A stretch of DNA of 64,000 bases, from the NCBI GenBank assembly GCA_016841765.1, contig JAENYN010000013.1:31556-95555 (forward strand), written 5' to 3'. Numbering within the stretch: the first letter of the stretch is position 1; each line of letters begins with the position of its first letter. Positions 8,569 through 16,992 of this stretch are shown here, piece by piece. This stretch comes from Guptibacillus hwajinpoensis (GTDB lineage: Bacteria; Bacillota; Bacilli; Bacillales; Bacillaceae_O). The notes under the pieces are model-generated. The model was not told where the DNA came from. It did no database searches and saw only the letters and a program-made list of their open reading frames with translations. The translations under genes were made by a program, and so were the position numbers.

Positions 8569-8994
8569 TTAGTTATTCACTTGTTGCTTTTTGGATTTCC
8601 ACTTTTTCCAAATGTCCATGGCGGTGTCAGTCCATTGTATGACCTGGGCTGCCTGTCCGCTTTTCTCATCAGCCTGCAGGGCAATTCTGTCAGTGATTTT
8701 CCGGACTGACGTATTGAAATCATTTACCGTCTCACCGACTCCCTTCACCGAGTCAACGAGCGTGTTGAGTGATTCCGATTTATGCTGGACATCCTCAGCC
8801 AGCATATTAGTTTTGTGAAGCAGCTGCTCTGTTTCGTATGTAACACCGTTAAGCTGCTTTTGAAGGCTGTCGAGTGTGACCGACATGTTATCCATCGTAT
8901 GGGACACAGATTTAAGCGTTTTGGCAAGGTACACGACCAATACCGTAAACGCAATGGCAATCAAAGCGATGCTTAAATAAAGAATGATTTCCAT
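8569..8994 (-). CDS. ytxG: YtxG, DUF948 stress protein
   Basis: 141 residues. An N-terminal membrane helix (about 3-24) precedes a heptad-rich, methyl-accepting-like coiled-coil region (DNMSVTLDSLQKQLNG onward) and ends KSKKQQVNN. This is the DUF948 arrangement. It is the first gene of ytxG-ytxH with RBS GGGGAGG. A GTTTTG-N15-GGGTAA element at 9082-9108 resembles a sigma-B promoter, matching the known sigma-B control of the B. subtilis operon. The molecular function is not known. Confidence 0.9.
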   Translation of the reverse strand: MEIILYLSIALIAIAFTVLVVYLAKTLKSVSHTMDNMSVTLDSLQKQLNGVTYETEQLLHKTNMLAEDVQHKSESLNTLVDSVKGVGETVNDFNTSVRKITDRIALQADEKSGQAAQVIQWTDTAMDIWKKWKSKKQQVNN

Positions 8995-9081
8995 GAGTTT
9001 TGTTCCTCCCCGTTTTTGTTATCGTGTGCTGAAGTAGTTGTAGTGGTGTGTTCTGCATATGAGCTTAATTGATATAGTATA

Positions 9082-9108
9082 TTACCCGAAAACCGGGCTG
9101 CACAAAAC
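9082..9108 (-). promoter_or_regulatory. Sigma-B-like promoter for ytxG-ytxH
   Basis: Minus strand: GTTTTG, 15-nt spacer, GGGTAA, about 90 nt before ytxG. The sigma-B consensus is GTTTAA-N12-15-GGGTAT, so each box has one or two mismatches. The case rests on the known regulon membership of ytxGH. Confidence 0.5.
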
Positions 9109-9252
9109 ACATGTAACTTAACTTCCACAAACTTAAATGAATCCCTTCAAAATTCATGCAAGAAATATCGACAACACCCGAGGTCACTCTACAAAATGAT
9201 AGGCATCAGGTACAATGGAAATGAACGATTATACCTACTGGAGGCGACTTGA

Positions 9253-10368
9253 ATGAAAGATCCGCGCATCGATAAACTTGCCGGCAGCTTGATTGAGTAT
9301 TCCGTTAAGCTGCAGCCTGGTGAAAACGTATTGATCGAGAATACTGGGGTTGAACCTGAGCTCGTCAACGCCCTTATCCAAAAAGCCTACAAAGCCGGCG
9401 GCCATCCGTTTGTGCTGCTCAAAGAAAATGCCATTACGCGAACCCTTCTGAACGGGGCACAAAAGGATCAGCTCGATTTGATGGCCGATCTCGAAATGAA
9501 AATGATGGAACAAATGGATGCCTATGTCGGACTTCGGAGTGGAAAGAATATTTCCGAACTGTCCGATGTACCCGCCGAAAAGATGGAACTCTATGGAAAA
9601 ACAGTCGGGCAGCGGGTGCACAGGGACGTCAGGGTGCCTAAAACAAAATGGGTGGTCCTCCGATACCCGAACGAATCTATGGCACAGCTTGCCGATATGA
9701 GTACGGATGCCTTCGAAAATTTTTATTTTGATGTATGCAATCTTGACTATGGGAAGATGAGCAAAGCAATGGAGCCGCTGGTCGAGCTCATGGAAAAAAC
9801 GGACCGGGTGCATATCAAAGGGGCAGGCACTGACTTGTCTTTTTCCATCAATAACATTCCGGCTGTAAAATGCGCCGGTGAACTGAACATTCCTGACGGA
9901 GAAGTCTATACAGCCCCTGTTAAAGACTCTGTTAACGGCACGATATCTTTCAACACACCTTCCCCTTATCACGGCTTCACATTTGAACAGATTAAACTGA
10001 CATTCAAAGATGGTAAGATTGTTGAAGCGGAAGGAAACGATACAAAGAGGCTAAATCAGATCCTTGATACAGATGAAGGAGCCCGATTTATCGGGGAATT
10101 TGCCATCGGCGTCAATCCTTATATCAAGCATCCGATGAAGGATATATTATTCGATGAAAAGATAGACGGAAGTTTTCATTTCACACCGGGGCAGTGCTAT
10201 GACGAAGCACCTAACGGCAATGACTCGGCAGTCCACTGGGATATGGTCTGTATCCAGCGCCCAGAATACGGGGGCGGAGAAATATATTTTGATGATGTCC
10301 TTATCCGAAAAGACGGCCGGTTTGTCATCCCGGAACTGGACGGCCTCAACCCTGAAAATTTGGTCTGA
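9253..10368 (+). CDS. ampS: M29-family aminopeptidase (AmpS type)
   Basis: 371 residues. The C-terminal metal-binding half is recognisable: PDGEVYTAPV and IGEFAIGVN supply glutamates, GSFHFTPG a histidine, and SAVHWDMV the His-x-Asp pair, as in AmpS/AmpT. These are cytosolic two-metal aminopeptidases that remove N-terminal residues from peptides. At 371 residues it is somewhat shorter than the usual ~410, in line with the shorter M29 members of Bacillus. RBS GGAGGCGACTTG precedes ATG. It is monocistronic, in opposite orientation to both neighbours, and ends at a bidirectional terminator shared with murC. Confidence 0.9.
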   Translation: MKDPRIDKLAGSLIEYSVKLQPGENVLIENTGVEPELVNALIQKAYKAGGHPFVLLKENAITRTLLNGAQKDQLDLMADLEMKMMEQMDAYVGLRSGKNISELSDVPAEKMELYGKTVGQRVHRDVRVPKTKWVVLRYPNESMAQLADMSTDAFENFYFDVCNLDYGKMSKAMEPLVELMEKTDRVHIKGAGTDLSFSINNIPAVKCAGELNIPDGEVYTAPVKDSVNGTISFNTPSPYHGFTFEQIKLTFKDGKIVEAEGNDTKRLNQILDTDEGARFIGEFAIGVNPYIKHPMKDILFDEKIDGSFHFTPGQCYDEAPNGNDSAVHWDMVCIQRPEYGGGEIYFDDVLIRKDGRFVIPELDGLNPENLV

Positions 10369-10422
10369 ACACCTGCATGAGTTGCAGTTATCCTCTCACT
10401 GAATCCAGGTTAAAAGCAAACG

Positions 10423-10452
10423 AAAAGGAGCTTGATCATCAAGCTCCTTTTT
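10423..10452. terminator. Bidirectional terminator between ampS and murC
   Basis: AAAAGGAGCTTGA and TCAAGCTCCTTTT surround a short loop. The two converging genes end at 10368 and 10459. Confidence 0.85.
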
Positions 10453-10458
10453 GCGCTT

Positions 10459-11775
10459 TTATTTTCCTGTTTCTTCAACACCGGCGATTTCCTCATATGC
10501 CTGCTGGTATTTTTGAATGTCCCCGGCTCCCATGAAAATTAGGACACTGTTTGCATGTTCGGCGAGAACCCCTGTCGATGACAGATCAAGCATACGGGCT
10601 CCATCAATTTTTTCTTTCAAATCGTCGATTGTGAGCTGTCCGCGGTTTTCACGGGCGGAACCAAAAATATCACACAAGTAAACTTGATCGGCGTGCGAAA
10701 GACTCTCCGCAAATTCATTCAGGAATGTTTGTGTCCTGGTGAAAGTATGCGGCTGGAAAACAGCGACGATATCTTTGCCCTGATACTTTTGGCGTGCGGA
10801 TTCGATAGTTGCTGTGATTTCTGTCGGATGATGAGCATAATCATCGATCAGCACCTGTGATCCGAACACTTTTTCAGTGAATCGGCGTTTGACGCCTCCA
10901 AAAGTTTTCAACCGGCTTTGCACAACTTCCACAGGTACACTTTCATAGTGGCACAGGGCAATAACTGCCAGAGCATTCAGGACATTATGCATGCCATATC
11001 CCGTTATCGTGAATGAGGCATAAAAATTGTTTCTCACAAACACATCAAAGGTTGTACCTTCAGGTGTCGGCTTGACATCTCGGGCCTGGAAGTCGTTATC
11101 CTCCCCAAGCCCATAAAACATGACAGGCACCTGGGCCTGGATCCCTTGCAGTTGTTCATCATCCCCGCAGGCGATAATCCCTTTGTCGACCTGCAAAGCC
11201 ATCTGCTGGAACGCCGATACAACGTCCTCAATATCCTTAAAATAGTCGGGATGGTCAAAGTCGATGTTTGTCATAATGGCATAGTCAGGATAGTAGGATA
11301 AGAAATGGCGGCGATACTCGCAGGCTTCAAACACGAAGTATTCACTGTCTTCAACCCCTTTACCGGAGCCATCCCCGATCAGGTACGATGTCGGGCAATG
11401 TTCGCCAAGCACATGTGCAAGCAGCCCTGTCGTCGATGTTTTGCCGTGTGATCCGGTAACTGCGATACTGGTGAAGTTCTTCGTGAATTCACCGAGGAAA
11501 TTGTGATATCTGTATACAGGAATACCCAATTCTTTTGCTGCCATTATCTCTTCATGGTCATCGCCAAATGCATTGCCGGCAATGACGGTAAGGCCTTCCT
11601 TTATATTGCTTGCACTGAAAGGATAAATGGGAATACCGCGGTCCTCAAGCGCTTCCTGGGTAAAAAAGCGTTTCTCTACATCGGATCCCTGTACTTGATA
11701 TTTCATATCATGCAGAATTTGTGCCAGGGCACTCATTCCGGTTCCTTTGATTCCTACAAAATGGTAAACTGTCAT
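10459..11775 (-). CDS. murC: MurC, UDP-N-acetylmuramate-L-alanine ligase
   Basis: 438 residues from the ATG at 11775, chosen because GGAGGTTC lies 8 nt upstream. A Rossmann-like N-terminal motif [14 protein letters not shown] (about 5-18) precedes the Mur-ligase ATP loop [12 protein letters not shown] (about 107-118), [10 protein letters not shown] and DDYAHHPTE. It adds L-alanine to UDP-MurNAc in cytoplasmic peptidoglycan precursor synthesis. In B. subtilis murC lies directly next to sftA. Here a nicotinate phosphoribosyltransferase and a TRAP transporter intervene. Confidence 0.96.
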   Translation of the reverse strand: MTVYHFVGIKGTGMSALAQILHDMKYQVQGSDVEKRFFTQEALEDRGIPIYPFSASNIKEGLTVIAGNAFGDDHEEIMAAKELGIPVYRYHNFLGEFTKNFTSIAVTGSHGKTSTTGLLAHVLGEHCPTSYLIGDGSGKGVEDSEYFVFEACEYRRHFLSYYPDYAIMTNIDFDHPDYFKDIEDVVSAFQQMALQVDKGIIACGDDEQLQGIQAQVPVMFYGLGEDNDFQARDVKPTPEGTTFDVFVRNNFYASFTITGYGMHNVLNALAVIALCHYESVPVEVVQSRLKTFGGVKRRFTEKVFGSQVLIDDYAHHPTEITATIESARQKYQGKDIVAVFQPHTFTRTQTFLNEFAESLSHADQVYLCDIFGSARENRGQLTIDDLKEKIDGARMLDLSSTGVLAEHANSVLIFMGAGDIQKYQQAYEEIAGVEETGK

Positions 11776-12113
11776 ATATTTGAACCTCCACCGCTTCAAT
11801 TCATCGTTTCATCTATGTAACACAGTATATGAACGTAAGGCCTATTTGACTCAATGGCCTTCATGCCCTTTTAGGATAACTGTTGATACATATGTCTGGA
11901 TGGTCATTCCAAGAAACAGGCTAAACAGCTTGCTGCCCTGGAAAAACGTGATGTTCCAAATGTTGGGCTCCATTTACTGTTTTCTTATTATAGCAAAGCG
12001 CCTGGTATAATGCCATGATGACTTCACTGCTTCCCGCGGATGTGCAGACAGCCGATAGAATGATTCTATCGGCTGTCTCAATCACTTCGCAACGTATTCG
12101 GTCCTTATGGCGG
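11776..12113. other. Spacer upstream of murC with one hairpin
   Basis: No gene recognised. A 12-bp-stem hairpin (GACAGCCGATAG...CTATCGGCTGTC) at about 12047-12080 lies 34 bp past the end of the nicotinate phosphoribosyltransferase gene. It could end that transcript although it lacks a clear U-tract. Confidence 0.5.
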
Positions 12114-13214
12114 TCAGGAATCGCATTTTTCCAGGCGGGGATTGGGACGGTAAGCCCTTCCTGCTTTTGCTTCCGGTGAGCCGTTCAGCAATACATTGTC
12201 ACCTGTGAATCCTATTTTCACTTTTAAAAGGCTGCTGCCGACACCATACATATCAACCGGCACATTCATTTCTTCAAATTCTTTGATGCGCTCTTCACTG
12301 AAGCCTCCGCTCGCCACAATCTTCACATGGTCGAATCCTTCTTTGTCAAGGGCCTCCCGCAGGGCGAAAAGCAAATAGGGATTGACACCGCGGGGGTCAA
12401 ACGTTCCCAATACTTCAGGGTTCCGCACAAAGTATTGGTCCACCATTGTTTTTGAGGTATCGACCCTGACCCCTTTAAGCGTCTCCCCAAACTCACGGGC
12501 GACTTTCAGTGCATCAGTGATAATATCATTATTATAATCAATAAGGGCAACAAGCTCGTCTTCTGGGAACTGTTGATGATAAGCTCTAGCTGCCTCGACG
12601 ATATCGCCGTTGAATAGCTGGATCAAGGCGTGCGGCATTGTCCCCATTCCTTTTTTGCCCCACCATTCATTCATCGCATGGGTCGCCTGCGCTGTCGAAC
12701 CGCCTATATAGGCAGCATAACCGTCTCCTGCCTGCTGGGTGAAATGGTCATCACGGTCTCCCATGAAAATGACAGGTTTCTGTTTGCCGGAAATACTTGC
12801 GGCCTTTACTACATTGTAAACATTTGTGGCGACTGAAGTCCTTCGTCCGAGAATGCCATCTATGAGCCCCTCAAGCCAGCCAAAGTCCTGATAAGGCCCT
12901 GTGATGGTCATCACCGTTTCAAACGGTGTCACCTTGTCTCCGTCCTTTAATGAATATATTTCAAGGTTTTCCGGATTGTCAGCAAATGTTTTTACAAGGG
13001 CAATGACTTCATCGGTTCCGCATAACACGGCATGCTGCTTTTGAAAAAACTGCATCGTTACGACATTATCCGGTTTCTGTTGTTTTACGATTTCCCTCGT
13101 TTTAAGAAAATAGACAGCAGAAAACCAGCCTTCCCCAACCCGTTCATCAAATTTAAAAGTCTTATTGGTCAAGCGCTTTATTTTTCCTTGCATTTTCAAT
13201 TCGATTTCTTTCAT
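12114..13214 (-). CDS. Nicotinate phosphoribosyltransferase
   Basis: 366 residues from the ATG at 13214 (RBS AGAGGAG seven bases upstream; the ATG at 13241 has none). It belongs to the NAPRT/NadC-like type II phosphoribosyltransferase fold: FMGDRDDHFTQQAGDGYAAY, an RVDTSKTMVD phosphate-site region and a KIVASGGFSEERI motif. It makes nicotinate mononucleotide from nicotinate and PRPP in the NAD salvage pathway, in the cytosol. It lies between murC and the TRAP system on the same strand. It is not next to murC in B. subtilis, so it is part of a locus-specific insertion. A link between NAD salvage and the transporter is not shown. Confidence 0.9.
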   Translation of the reverse strand: MKEIELKMQGKIKRLTNKTFKFDERVGEGWFSAVYFLKTREIVKQQKPDNVVTMQFFQKQHAVLCGTDEVIALVKTFADNPENLEIYSLKDGDKVTPFETVMTITGPYQDFGWLEGLIDGILGRRTSVATNVYNVVKAASISGKQKPVIFMGDRDDHFTQQAGDGYAAYIGGSTAQATHAMNEWWGKKGMGTMPHALIQLFNGDIVEAARAYHQQFPEDELVALIDYNNDIITDALKVAREFGETLKGVRVDTSKTMVDQYFVRNPEVLGTFDPRGVNPYLLFALREALDKEGFDHVKIVASGGFSEERIKEFEEMNVPVDMYGVGSSLLKVKIGFTGDNVLLNGSPEAKAGRAYRPNPRLEKCDS

Positions 13215-13439
13215 GCTATTGCTCCTCTTATAGAAGATCATGACATAAAAATTGCCACATCATTTCGTAATCTCTTTATATAACCGCGGAAAACTTCACT
13301 CTTTATCATATAAGACCAACTGAATGAAAACAAGTGAAAAAGCGTCAAATTGCGAGTCTGTTCGCGAGCAGAACAGACAAAAACCGCGATGAAAAGCCAG
13401 ATTCATTGTCCTGGCAAACATGCAGGGTGCATGAAGAAA

Positions 13440-13465
13440 GGCATCCGCCAGCCTGAGCGGATGCC
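13440..13465 (-). terminator. Terminator after the TRAP permease
   Basis: Minus strand GGCATCCGC / GCGGATGCC with an 8-nt loop followed by TTTCTT, just past the permease stop. Confidence 0.75.
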
Positions 13466-13472
13466 TGATGAA

Positions 13473-15458
13473 TCACATTTGCGGTGTCGGTGTTTTATCC
13501 TTATGGTCCTTTTTATTCAAGAGGGATTGAAAAATAAACATTGCTGCCAAAACGGCAAGCCCTGCCAGCGAGATCAAAAGGCTTGGATAAACTAAAAGAA
13601 TACCTGCACCAAACAAGATGATCCGCTCAACAAAGTTGGAATTTCTCACAAAGAACCCAATCATTGCCGCACTTATACCGGCCATACCAAGCAATGCTGT
13701 CAAGACAGTCGGCGTGACACTCAGGAATGTTGCGCCTTCCTGCAGCAGCAATTGAGGATGCATAACAAATATATATGGAATGATGAAAGCGGCTATCGCC
13801 AATTTAAAAGCCGTGACACCCGCCTTCATCGGATTGGCATTCGCTATGCCCGCCCCTGCATATGCAGCAAGCGAAACAGGAGGCGTAATGTCGGCAACAA
13901 TTCCGAAATAGAAAACGAACATGTGTACAGCAATGACAGGAACATCCGGAAAAGCATTCAAAATAGCCGGGGCTGCCATGGATGCTGTTACGACATAGTT
14001 TGCGGTTGTCGGCAATCCCATACCGAGTAAAATGCTGGCCAGCATCGTAAAGAACAGGATCAAGAAGAAGTTTCCTGCAGCAAGTTCAATGATGCCGCCG
14101 GCAATCTTGCCGCCAAGTCCGGTCAATACAACAATCCCTACGACAATGCCGGCTGTCGCACACGCCGATATGACCGGCAGGGCCGTCCGGGCACCCTGTT
14201 CAAGTGCATCAAGCATTTCACGGAGAGACATTCGGGTCGCTTTGCGGAAAAGGCTGACAGCAAAAGCCATTCCGATTCCCCATAATGCTGCATAAGTCGG
14301 TGTCCGGCCAGAAAGCAGCATCCATACGATTGTCACCAGTGGAAGCAGCAGGTCAATCTTCTTCAGCAAATTCGCACCTTTCGGCAATTCTTCTTTGGAG
14401 ACACCGAGAATGCCTTGCTTCTTTGCTTCAAAATGCGTCCCCATAAAAACACCTGAAAAGTACAGGACTGCAGGGATAATGGCGATAATGATGATTTCAC
14501 TATATGGCACACCGGTATATTCAGCCATTATAAAGGCTGCAGCACCCATGATCGGGGGCATGATTTGGCCTCCTGTTGAGGCGGAGGCTTCTGTTGCTGC
14601 TGCAAATTCAGGACGGAAACCGGCCCGCTTCATCATCGGGATTGTGAAAGATCCAGAACCGACCGTATTTGCGACTGAGCTTCCTGTAACCATTCCCTGC
14701 AGCCCACTCGCAGCAACTGCCGCCTTGGCTGTACCGCCGGTGTACCGGCCTGTCAGGGCGAAAGCAAGATCATTAAAAAATCTTCCGATATCTGTCTTGA
14801 TCAGCATCACTCCGAAAAACAGGAACAAGTAAATATACTGTGAAGATATTTGAATCGGGATTCCGAAGATGGCATTCGATTTAAAAAACATTTCGGTGCT
14901 CAATCGATTCCAATCAAATCCGGCATGGCCGAACATCGGGATGCCGGTTCCCCACAGCCCATATGCAAGGGCTGTAGCCGCAATGATGACGATCGGCAAG
15001 CCTACTGCCCTTCTTGTTCCTTCGAGGAGCAAAACAATCCCGGTGGTAGCCACCGCAATATCAAACGGACTGTATCCGAATATGATAGCCCCATTAATCA
15101 GACGTTCATAATTAAACACGATATAATAATTTGTAAACAGGGCCAGCAAGGCTAAAATCACATCGTACCAGGCGACCCCCCGTTTGCTGGTCCAGTGTTT
15201 CCTTGCCGGATAAAGTATAAAAATGAGGGCAAGTCCGGTACCAAGGTGGATTGGCCCTTGAATAAGGGAAGGATAAACTCCTTTATATGCTGTAAACAAA
15301 TGGAATATCGTGAGAGCGGCACCCACAATGGTGACCACCCATGCCCATTTTCCGATATCGATCCGATAGGCATGTTCACGATCATACTTTGCGAGTATAT
15401 CTTCATTTTGTACTTCTGTTTCTTGATCTTCGTTCAGCATCTTATTTTCTTTTTCCAT
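13473..15458 (-). CDS. TRAP transporter fused permease (DctQM fusion)
   Basis: About 661 residues and very hydrophobic. After a charged N-terminus (about 1-35) there are about 16-18 membrane helices. The first four form the small DctQ-like part, and the rest the DctM-like part with the GSVANTVGSGSFTIPMMKRAG and SASTGGQIMPPIMGAAAF motifs of fused 4TM/12TM permeases. With the TAXI receptor upstream it should form a secondary, ion-driven uptake system for a small carboxylate or amino acid. The substrate cannot be read from the sequence. The start at 15458 follows GGTGAGG at very short spacing; ATG 15440 is an alternative. Confidence 0.92.
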   Translation of the reverse strand: MEKENKMLNEDQETEVQNEDILAKYDREHAYRIDIGKWAWVVTIVGAALTIFHLFTAYKGVYPSLIQGPIHLGTGLALIFILYPARKHWTSKRGVAWYDVILALLALFTNYYIVFNYERLINGAIIFGYSPFDIAVATTGIVLLLEGTRRAVGLPIVIIAATALAYGLWGTGIPMFGHAGFDWNRLSTEMFFKSNAIFGIPIQISSQYIYLFLFFGVMLIKTDIGRFFNDLAFALTGRYTGGTAKAAVAASGLQGMVTGSSVANTVGSGSFTIPMMKRAGFRPEFAAATEASASTGGQIMPPIMGAAAFIMAEYTGVPYSEIIIIAIIPAVLYFSGVFMGTHFEAKKQGILGVSKEELPKGANLLKKIDLLLPLVTIVWMLLSGRTPTYAALWGIGMAFAVSLFRKATRMSLREMLDALEQGARTALPVISACATAGIVVGIVVLTGLGGKIAGGIIELAAGNFFLILFFTMLASILLGMGLPTTANYVVTASMAAPAILNAFPDVPVIAVHMFVFYFGIVADITPPVSLAAYAGAGIANANPMKAGVTAFKLAIAAFIIPYIFVMHPQLLLQEGATFLSVTPTVLTALLGMAGISAAMIGFFVRNSNFVERIILFGAGILLVYPSLLISLAGLAVLAAMFIFQSLLNKKDHKDKTPTPQM

Positions 15459-15634
15459 TTCCTCACCATCCAATCTGATGTTGATACCCGCGAAAAGGGA
15501 GGGCTTGAATTATCTATGATCGTTTTTCCTGTATTTCGCGGAACCCGGGTTTTTGCCGGCGGAGAAAATATATTGCGGCTAAATGTGGAATATAGATTTT
15601 GTGGTCTATAATAATGCCCGGCGTTCAGAATTTC

Positions 15635-15673
15635 GGCAAAACGACCGGACAGTTAGTGTCCGGCCGTTTTGCC
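15635..15673 (-). promoter_or_regulatory. Strong intercistronic hairpin between TAXI receptor and permease
   Basis: GGCAAAACG...CGTTTTGCC with an inner CCGGACA...TGTCCGG stem forms a near-continuous 16-bp helix. It begins 22 bp after the receptor stop and about 180 bp before the permease start. It could act as a partial terminator or mRNA stabiliser giving excess receptor over permease, as is common in binding-protein transport operons. That role is inferred. Confidence 0.7.
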
Positions 15674-15695
15674 TTATAGTGTGTGCTGCGGCCTG

Positions 15696-16715
15696 TTAGT
15701 CGATCAGGCCGATTTCTTTATAGTATTTTTCTGCACCCGGATGCATTGGAAGGCCTTCTGAGCCTTTCAGGGCATTTTCTTTTGTGATATGTGCGCCCTG
15801 TTCATGGGATATTTGATCGGAATTTTCGATCATGGCTTTCGTGATTTGATAGCCAAGTTCTTCACTGATCTGATTCGTGGAACCGACCAGGATCGCATAA
15901 GCTGTTACCGTTTTCACAGGCTCCTTAAGCCATTCAAACGTATCGGCTTCAATGGTGAATTCCTGGTAATCCGTATTCTCCATCAGTGTATTAAGGGCAT
16001 CCCCTTCAATTTCAAGGTACTTTACATCCTTTGTTGCAGCATACAATTCATCGACGCTGGCTGCCGGAAGTCCGAGGAATCCGAACGTGGCATCAAGCTG
16101 TCCATCCTGCAGTTTCTTCTTGGCATCGCCAAAGCCTTCTTCAAACGCTTGATAATCTCCGTCTTTCAGCCCGTAAGCTTCAAGGATTTGCTTAGCAGCA
16201 GCCTGTGTTCCGCTTCCAGGAGGCCCGATTGCGACTTTCTTGCCTTTCAAGTCGGCGATCGTTTCAACTCCTCTCGAATTCAGGGTTACAACCTGCATAA
16301 CCTCAGGGTAGATATGTCCCATAAAGCCGAAGTTTTCAATTTTCGAACCTTCAAACTCACCTTCACCATTGGCTGCATTCAATGCAGGAATGTGAACAGT
16401 CATACCAAGCTGAAGTTCGCCTCGTCCAATTTTTGCAAGGTTTTCCACTGAAGCACCGGTTGATACAGCACTTACGTTGAAGCCTTCAACATCGACGTTT
16501 TTCTTCATAACTGTTGCCATTTCCTGTCCAAGCGGGAAATAGGTTCCGCCAGTACTGCCGGTTCCAAGCTGGATGTCCGTTTTAAAATCTTCTCCGGCTT
16601 CCCCTTCGCCGCCTTCGCCTCCACCAGCGTTTCCTCCGTTGCCGGAATCACCGCAGGCAGCAAGGAACATGGACATTGTGAGTACAGTCACAAGCATAAG
16701 TAGCCATTTCTTCAA
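15696..16715 (-). CDS. TAXI-family TRAP transporter solute receptor (lipoprotein)
   Basis: 339 residues. A lipoprotein signal ends in the lipobox LAAC (Cys21), followed by a Gly/Glu-rich linker (about 22-43). The TAXI-type binding protein then begins with IQLGTGSTGGTYFPLGQ, with VAIGPPGSGTQAAAKQIL in the second lobe. It would be anchored on the outer face of the membrane and deliver solute to the fused permease downstream. The ligand is unknown; characterised TAXI receptors bind glutamate, glutamine or 2-oxoglutarate. A sigma-A promoter lies at 16869-16897, and an 18-bp perfect palindrome sits 30 bp before the ATG. Confidence 0.93.
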   Translation of the reverse strand: MKKWLLMLVTVLTMSMFLAACGDSGNGGNAGGGEGGEGEAGEDFKTDIQLGTGSTGGTYFPLGQEMATVMKKNVDVEGFNVSAVSTGASVENLAKIGRGELQLGMTVHIPALNAANGEGEFEGSKIENFGFMGHIYPEVMQVVTLNSRGVETIADLKGKKVAIGPPGSGTQAAAKQILEAYGLKDGDYQAFEEGFGDAKKKLQDGQLDATFGFLGLPAASVDELYAATKDVKYLEIEGDALNTLMENTDYQEFTIEADTFEWLKEPVKTVTAYAILVGSTNQISEELGYQITKAMIENSDQISHEQGAHITKENALKGSEGLPMHPGAEKYYKEIGLID

Positions 16716-16745
16716 AAAAACTCCCCCTTATTATTTTTATAAAAC

Positions 16746-16763
16746 CATCAGAATATTCTGATG
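16746..16763. promoter_or_regulatory. 18-bp perfect palindrome in the TAXI leader
   Basis: CATCAGAATATTCTGATG is fully self-complementary and sits between the promoter and the start codon, about 30 bp upstream of the ATG. This is a typical place for a repressor operator, or it may be an RNA hairpin occluding the RBS. The cognate regulator is unknown, and no regulator gene is adjacent. Confidence 0.55.
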
Positions 16764-16868
16764 AATTGCCCCATAGATAATCACAAAATCATTCATAATG
16801 TCAAAAGTTAAAATTTTACTACATTCATATGAAAGATACAACACCTGTTATATAAAAGATATATTTAT

Positions 16869-16897
16869 ATTAAAACAAAAATGTATCAAACCGTCAA
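16869..16897 (-). promoter_or_regulatory. Sigma-A promoter for the TAXI-TRAP genes
   Basis: Minus strand TTGACG, 17-nt spacer, TTTAAT, giving a leader of about 150 nt. Confidence 0.7.
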
Positions 16898-16967
16898 CAT
16901 TCTGTAACAAAGCGGCAACTGCATAATAAGGCACAGGCACGTCTTTTTTCCGTATATTAACAAAAAA

Positions 16968-16992
16968 AAGCCCGCTTATGATAGCGGGCTTT
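16968..16992 (-). terminator. Terminator embedded in the end of sftA
   Basis: AAAGCCCGCT / AGCGGGCTTT with the sftA stop codon at the loop, followed on the minus strand by TTTTTTTTG. The upstream arm encodes the last codons of SftA. Confidence 0.85.

Noticed and set aside
9235..9972. 245-codon minus-strand frame opposite ampS
   Set aside because: Antisense shadow of the aminopeptidase gene; composition not protein-like.
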